Shown here piece after piece: positions 50,884 through 52,777 of a DNA stretch of 52,777 nt. The notes beneath the pieces are model-generated. The model was not told where the DNA came from. It was given only the letters and a program-made list of their open reading frames with translations, and made no database searches. Origin of the DNA: Capnocytophaga cynodegmi DSM 19736 (lineage in GTDB: Bacteria; Bacteroidota; Bacteroidia; Flavobacteriales; Flavobacteriaceae); NCBI RefSeq assembly GCF_000379185.1, contig NZ_KB900739.1, forward strand, positions 1 to 52,777, read 5' to 3'. The position numbers and the translations under genes were made by a program. Every line of letters starts with the position of its first letter. The stretch's first letter is position 1.

Positions 50884-51462
50884 ATGAAAAAAATCAATAT
50901 CATTTTGGCATCAGCATCGCCTCGCAGACAACAATTTTTCAAAGAATTACACTTAAATTATAAGGTAATTTTAAAACCCATTGATGAAACTTATCCAGAA
51001 AATTTGCGAAAAGAAGAAATAACGGATTACCTGTCTGCGAAAAAGGCTAAACCTTTTCACGGGACACTAAAAAATAATGATATGCTGATTACATCTGATA
51101 CTATTGTATGGCACGAGGGAAAAGCTCTTGGAAAACCAAAAGACTACAATGAAGGTTTTGAAATGCTTAAATCCTTGTCGGGGAAACAACACGAGGTAAT
51201 CACTTCAGTTTGTTTTACAACATCAACAAAACAAAAGTTGGTTAATTGCGTAACAAAAGTTACTTTTAAGCAATTTACAGATAATGAAATTGATTTTTAT
51301 TTAACGGAATACAAGCCTTATGACAAGGCTGGGGCATATGGTATTCAGGAATGGATTGGTTATGTGGGAGTTACAGCAATAGAAGGGTCTTATAATAATG
51401 TAATTGGTCTTCCTACTCATTTAGTTTACAATGTTTTGAAAGAATTTGAAGAAGTAGATTAA
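50884..51462 (+). CDS. maf: Maf-family nucleotide pyrophosphatase
   Basis: It hydrolyses non-canonical or excess NTPs (Maf/YhdE type act on dTTP and UTP). The motifs ASASPRRQQFF at the N-terminus, SDTIVWHEGKALGKPKD and the C-terminal YDKAGAYGIQEW, IEGSYNNVIGLP are diagnostic. 192 residues, full length. It sits 33 bases after the 7TM-HD gene with no clear promoter between, so the two may be co-transcribed. The exact substrate cannot be read from sequence. Confidence 0.95.
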   Translation: MKKINIILASASPRRQQFFKELHLNYKVILKPIDETYPENLRKEEITDYLSAKKAKPFHGTLKNNDMLITSDTIVWHEGKALGKPKDYNEGFEMLKSLSGKQHEVITSVCFTTSTKQKLVNCVTKVTFKQFTDNEIDFYLTEYKPYDKAGAYGIQEWIGYVGVTAIEGSYNNVIGLPTHLVYNVLKEFEEVD

Positions 51463-51468
51463 AATATT

Positions 51469-51499
51469 TTTGGGAGTAACAATAAAAATTGTACTTTTG
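51469..51499 (+). promoter_or_regulatory. Promoter of the 2TM gene
   Basis: TTTG (51469-51472) and TACTTTTG (51492-51499) are separated by 19 bases, 27 bases before the ATG at 51527. Because the box lies inside the extended open frame, it supports the later start. Confidence 0.65.
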
Positions 51500-51526
51500 A
51501 CATTATTAATATTAAACCGAAATATA

Positions 51527-51958
51527 ATGGAAGAAAATAGAAAAACAATGGAACCAGCTCAGTACGAGTTATTTGAAAATGCACAAAGAAGAATAAAACA
51601 GAAAAAACGTTTGTTTTTACATCTCTGGGTATTTGTTTTGGGATGTATTTTTATGGTAGTAATCAACAAGTTACTCTATACGGAAACTACTTATAACTGG
51701 TATATTTGGGGAATTCTTGTTTGGACATTTCTTTTTCTATTGCACGTTATAAATGTCTTTGTTATAGAGCGTTTTATGGGAAAGGAATGGGAAAGGAAAG
51801 AGCGTCAACGTTTGGTTGAATTGCAACAGAAAAAAATTCTCAAGATGGAAGTTAGTGTCGAAAATGAACTTCAAAAAGAAAGAGAAAAAGCTCAACAAGA
51901 GTTATTGAAAGAGCAAACAAATATAGCTAATCAACAAAAGGATTTTCTAAATCAATGA
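51527..51958 (+). CDS. 2TM domain-containing membrane protein
   Basis: The 143-residue protein has a charged N-terminus (AQYELFENAQRRIKQKKRLFLHL), two membrane helices (about 32-50 and 58-76, separated by a short Thr/Tyr-rich loop), and a long cytoplasmic coiled-coil tail rich in Glu, Lys and Gln. This is the 2TM domain family. Function unknown. The frame is open further upstream to 51470, but the promoter at 51469-51499 makes ATG 51527 likely. The stop overlaps the folA start by four bases (ATGA), implying translational coupling. Confidence 0.85.
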   Translation: MEENRKTMEPAQYELFENAQRRIKQKKRLFLHLWVFVLGCIFMVVINKLLYTETTYNWYIWGILVWTFLFLLHVINVFVIERFMGKEWERKERQRLVELQQKKILKMEVSVENELQKEREKAQQELLKEQTNIANQQKDFLNQ

Positions 51959-52452
51959 TTACACTAATTGCTGCTGCCTCCGAAAATAATGCTCTGGGAA
52001 AAAACGGAGAATTACTTTGGCATCTTCCTGAGGATTTCAAAAGATTTAAACGTTTGACCACAGGACATTGTATCATAATGGGGCGAAAAACATTTGAAAC
52101 TTTTCCAAAATTATTACCTGACAGAATTCATATTGTAATTACACGACAGGCAAATTATGTAGCAGAGGGTTGCATTGTGGTAAATTCACTTGCTGAAGCA
52201 ATACAAGAAGCAAAACAAATAGATGAAAATCCGTATGTTATAGGAGGCGGAGAAATTTATCATTTGGCGTTGGCTATCGCAGACAAAATTGAATTAACAC
52301 GAGTACACGCCACATTCAACGATGCAGACGCTTTCTTTCCAGAAATTTCCAAAGATGAATGGAAATTAGAAAAATCGCGTTATGTTCCAAAAGATGAAAA
52401 ACATCAGTATGATTTTACGTTTGAAACATATATAAAAAAGGCTCAAGTTTAG
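51955..52452 (+). CDS. folA: Dihydrofolate reductase
   Basis: It reduces dihydrofolate to tetrahydrofolate with NADPH. N-terminal ITLIAAASENNALGKNGELLWHLPEDFKRFK holds the substrate-binding segment with the catalytic acidic residue in LPEDF. GRKTFETFP, VIGGGEIY and RVHATFNDADAFFP complete the family pattern. 165 residues, normal length. It overlaps the 2TM gene by four bases and is followed by a hairpin terminator. Other folate genes in the window (pabB, folK fusion) are not linked. Confidence 0.96.
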   Translation: MITLIAAASENNALGKNGELLWHLPEDFKRFKRLTTGHCIIMGRKTFETFPKLLPDRIHIVITRQANYVAEGCIVVNSLAEAIQEAKQIDENPYVIGGGEIYHLALAIADKIELTRVHATFNDADAFFPEISKDEWKLEKSRYVPKDEKHQYDFTFETYIKKAQV

Positions 52453-52469
52453 AAAACTGAGCCTTTTTA
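52434..52469 (+). terminator. Rho-independent terminator of folA
   Basis: GGCTCA pairs with TGAGCC, extended by AGTTT/AAACT with one bulge, and is followed by five T. It overlaps the last codons of folA. Confidence 0.88.
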
Positions 52470-52539
52470 TATCATGAACTTGTTTAAACTTTTCGAATAA
52501 ATGTTAGTATAAATCCTAAATACAACATAGCTATCCAAG
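52470..52539. other. Short intergenic stretch without recognisable features
   Basis: Between the folA terminator and the transposase relic I see no promoter pair, hairpin or open frame that looks real. An inverted repeat marking the end of the insertion element could be here but was not recognised. Confidence 0.4.
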
Positions 52540-52777
52540 TTATGTTAGGGTTTTATATCTCACAATCAATCCTTTAAAACTATCAAGCAACGCAAACTCC
52601 CCTCTATTTTAAACCAATTTTTATATAATTCTTCGTCAAAATAAATATTTCCATTTTGTTCATTTCTGGGATTTTGTTTGATATTAGGGATTATCTCTTC
52701 TTTCTGTAAAAAACTTCTCAAATCTCGACTATCAAAACTTGCATCAGCTTATTTTTTAGTCTTTAAAATACACTCCT
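52540..52777 (-). pseudogene. Decayed IS transposase, C-terminal remnant running off the window
   Basis: The minus strand reads ADASFDSRDLRSFLQ, then NPRN, then YKNWFKIE in one frame. After GAGGGG the similarity continues in another frame as FALLDSFKGLIVRYKT, ending at TAA (52540-52542). The pattern is that of the C-terminal part of a DDE (IS5/IS1182-like) transposase. It has at least two defects: an in-frame TAA eight or nine codons into the visible part (about 52743-52745), and the frameshift near the C-terminus. The gene continues beyond the right edge. The family name is an estimate. Confidence 0.65.

Overview
The window looks like the chromosome of a low-GC member of the Bacteroidota, most likely Flavobacteriaceae and probably Capnocytophaga or a close relative. 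The evidence is as follows. Many genes are preceded by the Bacteroidota -7 box TAnnTTTG, sometimes with a TTG/TTTG -33 box 18-20 bases upstream, and Shine-Dalgarno sequences are largely absent. The protein families are typical of the phylum: a T9SS plug protein, a DUF5686 barrel, a DUF5117/5118-type metalloprotease, an HU-CCDC81/SPOR protein, DUF6427, DUF6261 and 2TM proteins. The genus is my inference from general resemblance, not from a search.

Layout. 1-8131: a tightly packed plus-strand run of sodB, a TPR-like gene, ahpC, an M17 aminopeptidase, a YceI-like lipoprotein, nrdB, def, nrdA, and a small conserved gene broken by an in-frame stop. It joins oxidative defence to iron-dependent, oxygen-dependent enzymes. 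8132-8562 is a gene-poor gap. 8563-21751: a Cys/Lys-rich exported protein, comF, glyQS, a serine hydrolase, a DUF5686 protein, pabB, mdh, sppA, a small conserved gene, a SpoU methyltransferase and rluB. 21933-28709: a large metalloprotease, hisS and a BNR-repeat secreted protein. 28870-28941 is tRNA-Arg(CCU). 29097-34220: an HU/SPOR protein, a hotdog thioesterase, a DtxR-type regulator, two lipoproteins and cysH. 34221-35331: a 41-bp-phased repeat array followed by a DUF6261-like gene. 35544-37759: cysD-cysN. 37830-41262: hemD, a folK-deoxynucleoside kinase fusion, upp and a DUF6427 membrane protein. 41310-45620: a Rieske-like lipoprotein, a barrel protein, a ferredoxin, a helical hypothetical protein with a second palindrome array upstream, a U32 protein and a rhodanese membrane protein. 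45714-52452: a T9SS plug protein, an RclC-like membrane protein next to an AraC regulator, a 7TM-HD phosphodiesterase, maf, a 2TM protein and folA. The right edge holds a decayed transposase.

How the genes work together. CysD/CysN lacks an APS kinase and CysH has the cysteines of an iron-sulfur APS reductase, so assimilation probably goes APS to sulfite directly. Folate genes (pabB, folK, folA) and nucleotide genes (nrdA/B, a deoxynucleoside kinase, upp) are scattered. Most convergent gene pairs are separated by hairpin terminators usable on both strands.

The least explained structures are two arrays of imperfect palindromes with 41-42 bp (and one 62 bp) spacing. They lie upstream of two roughly 220-residue helical proteins of unknown function (34651-35331 and 42913-43569). 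This is my best candidate for an undescribed system, though it rests on sequence pattern only.
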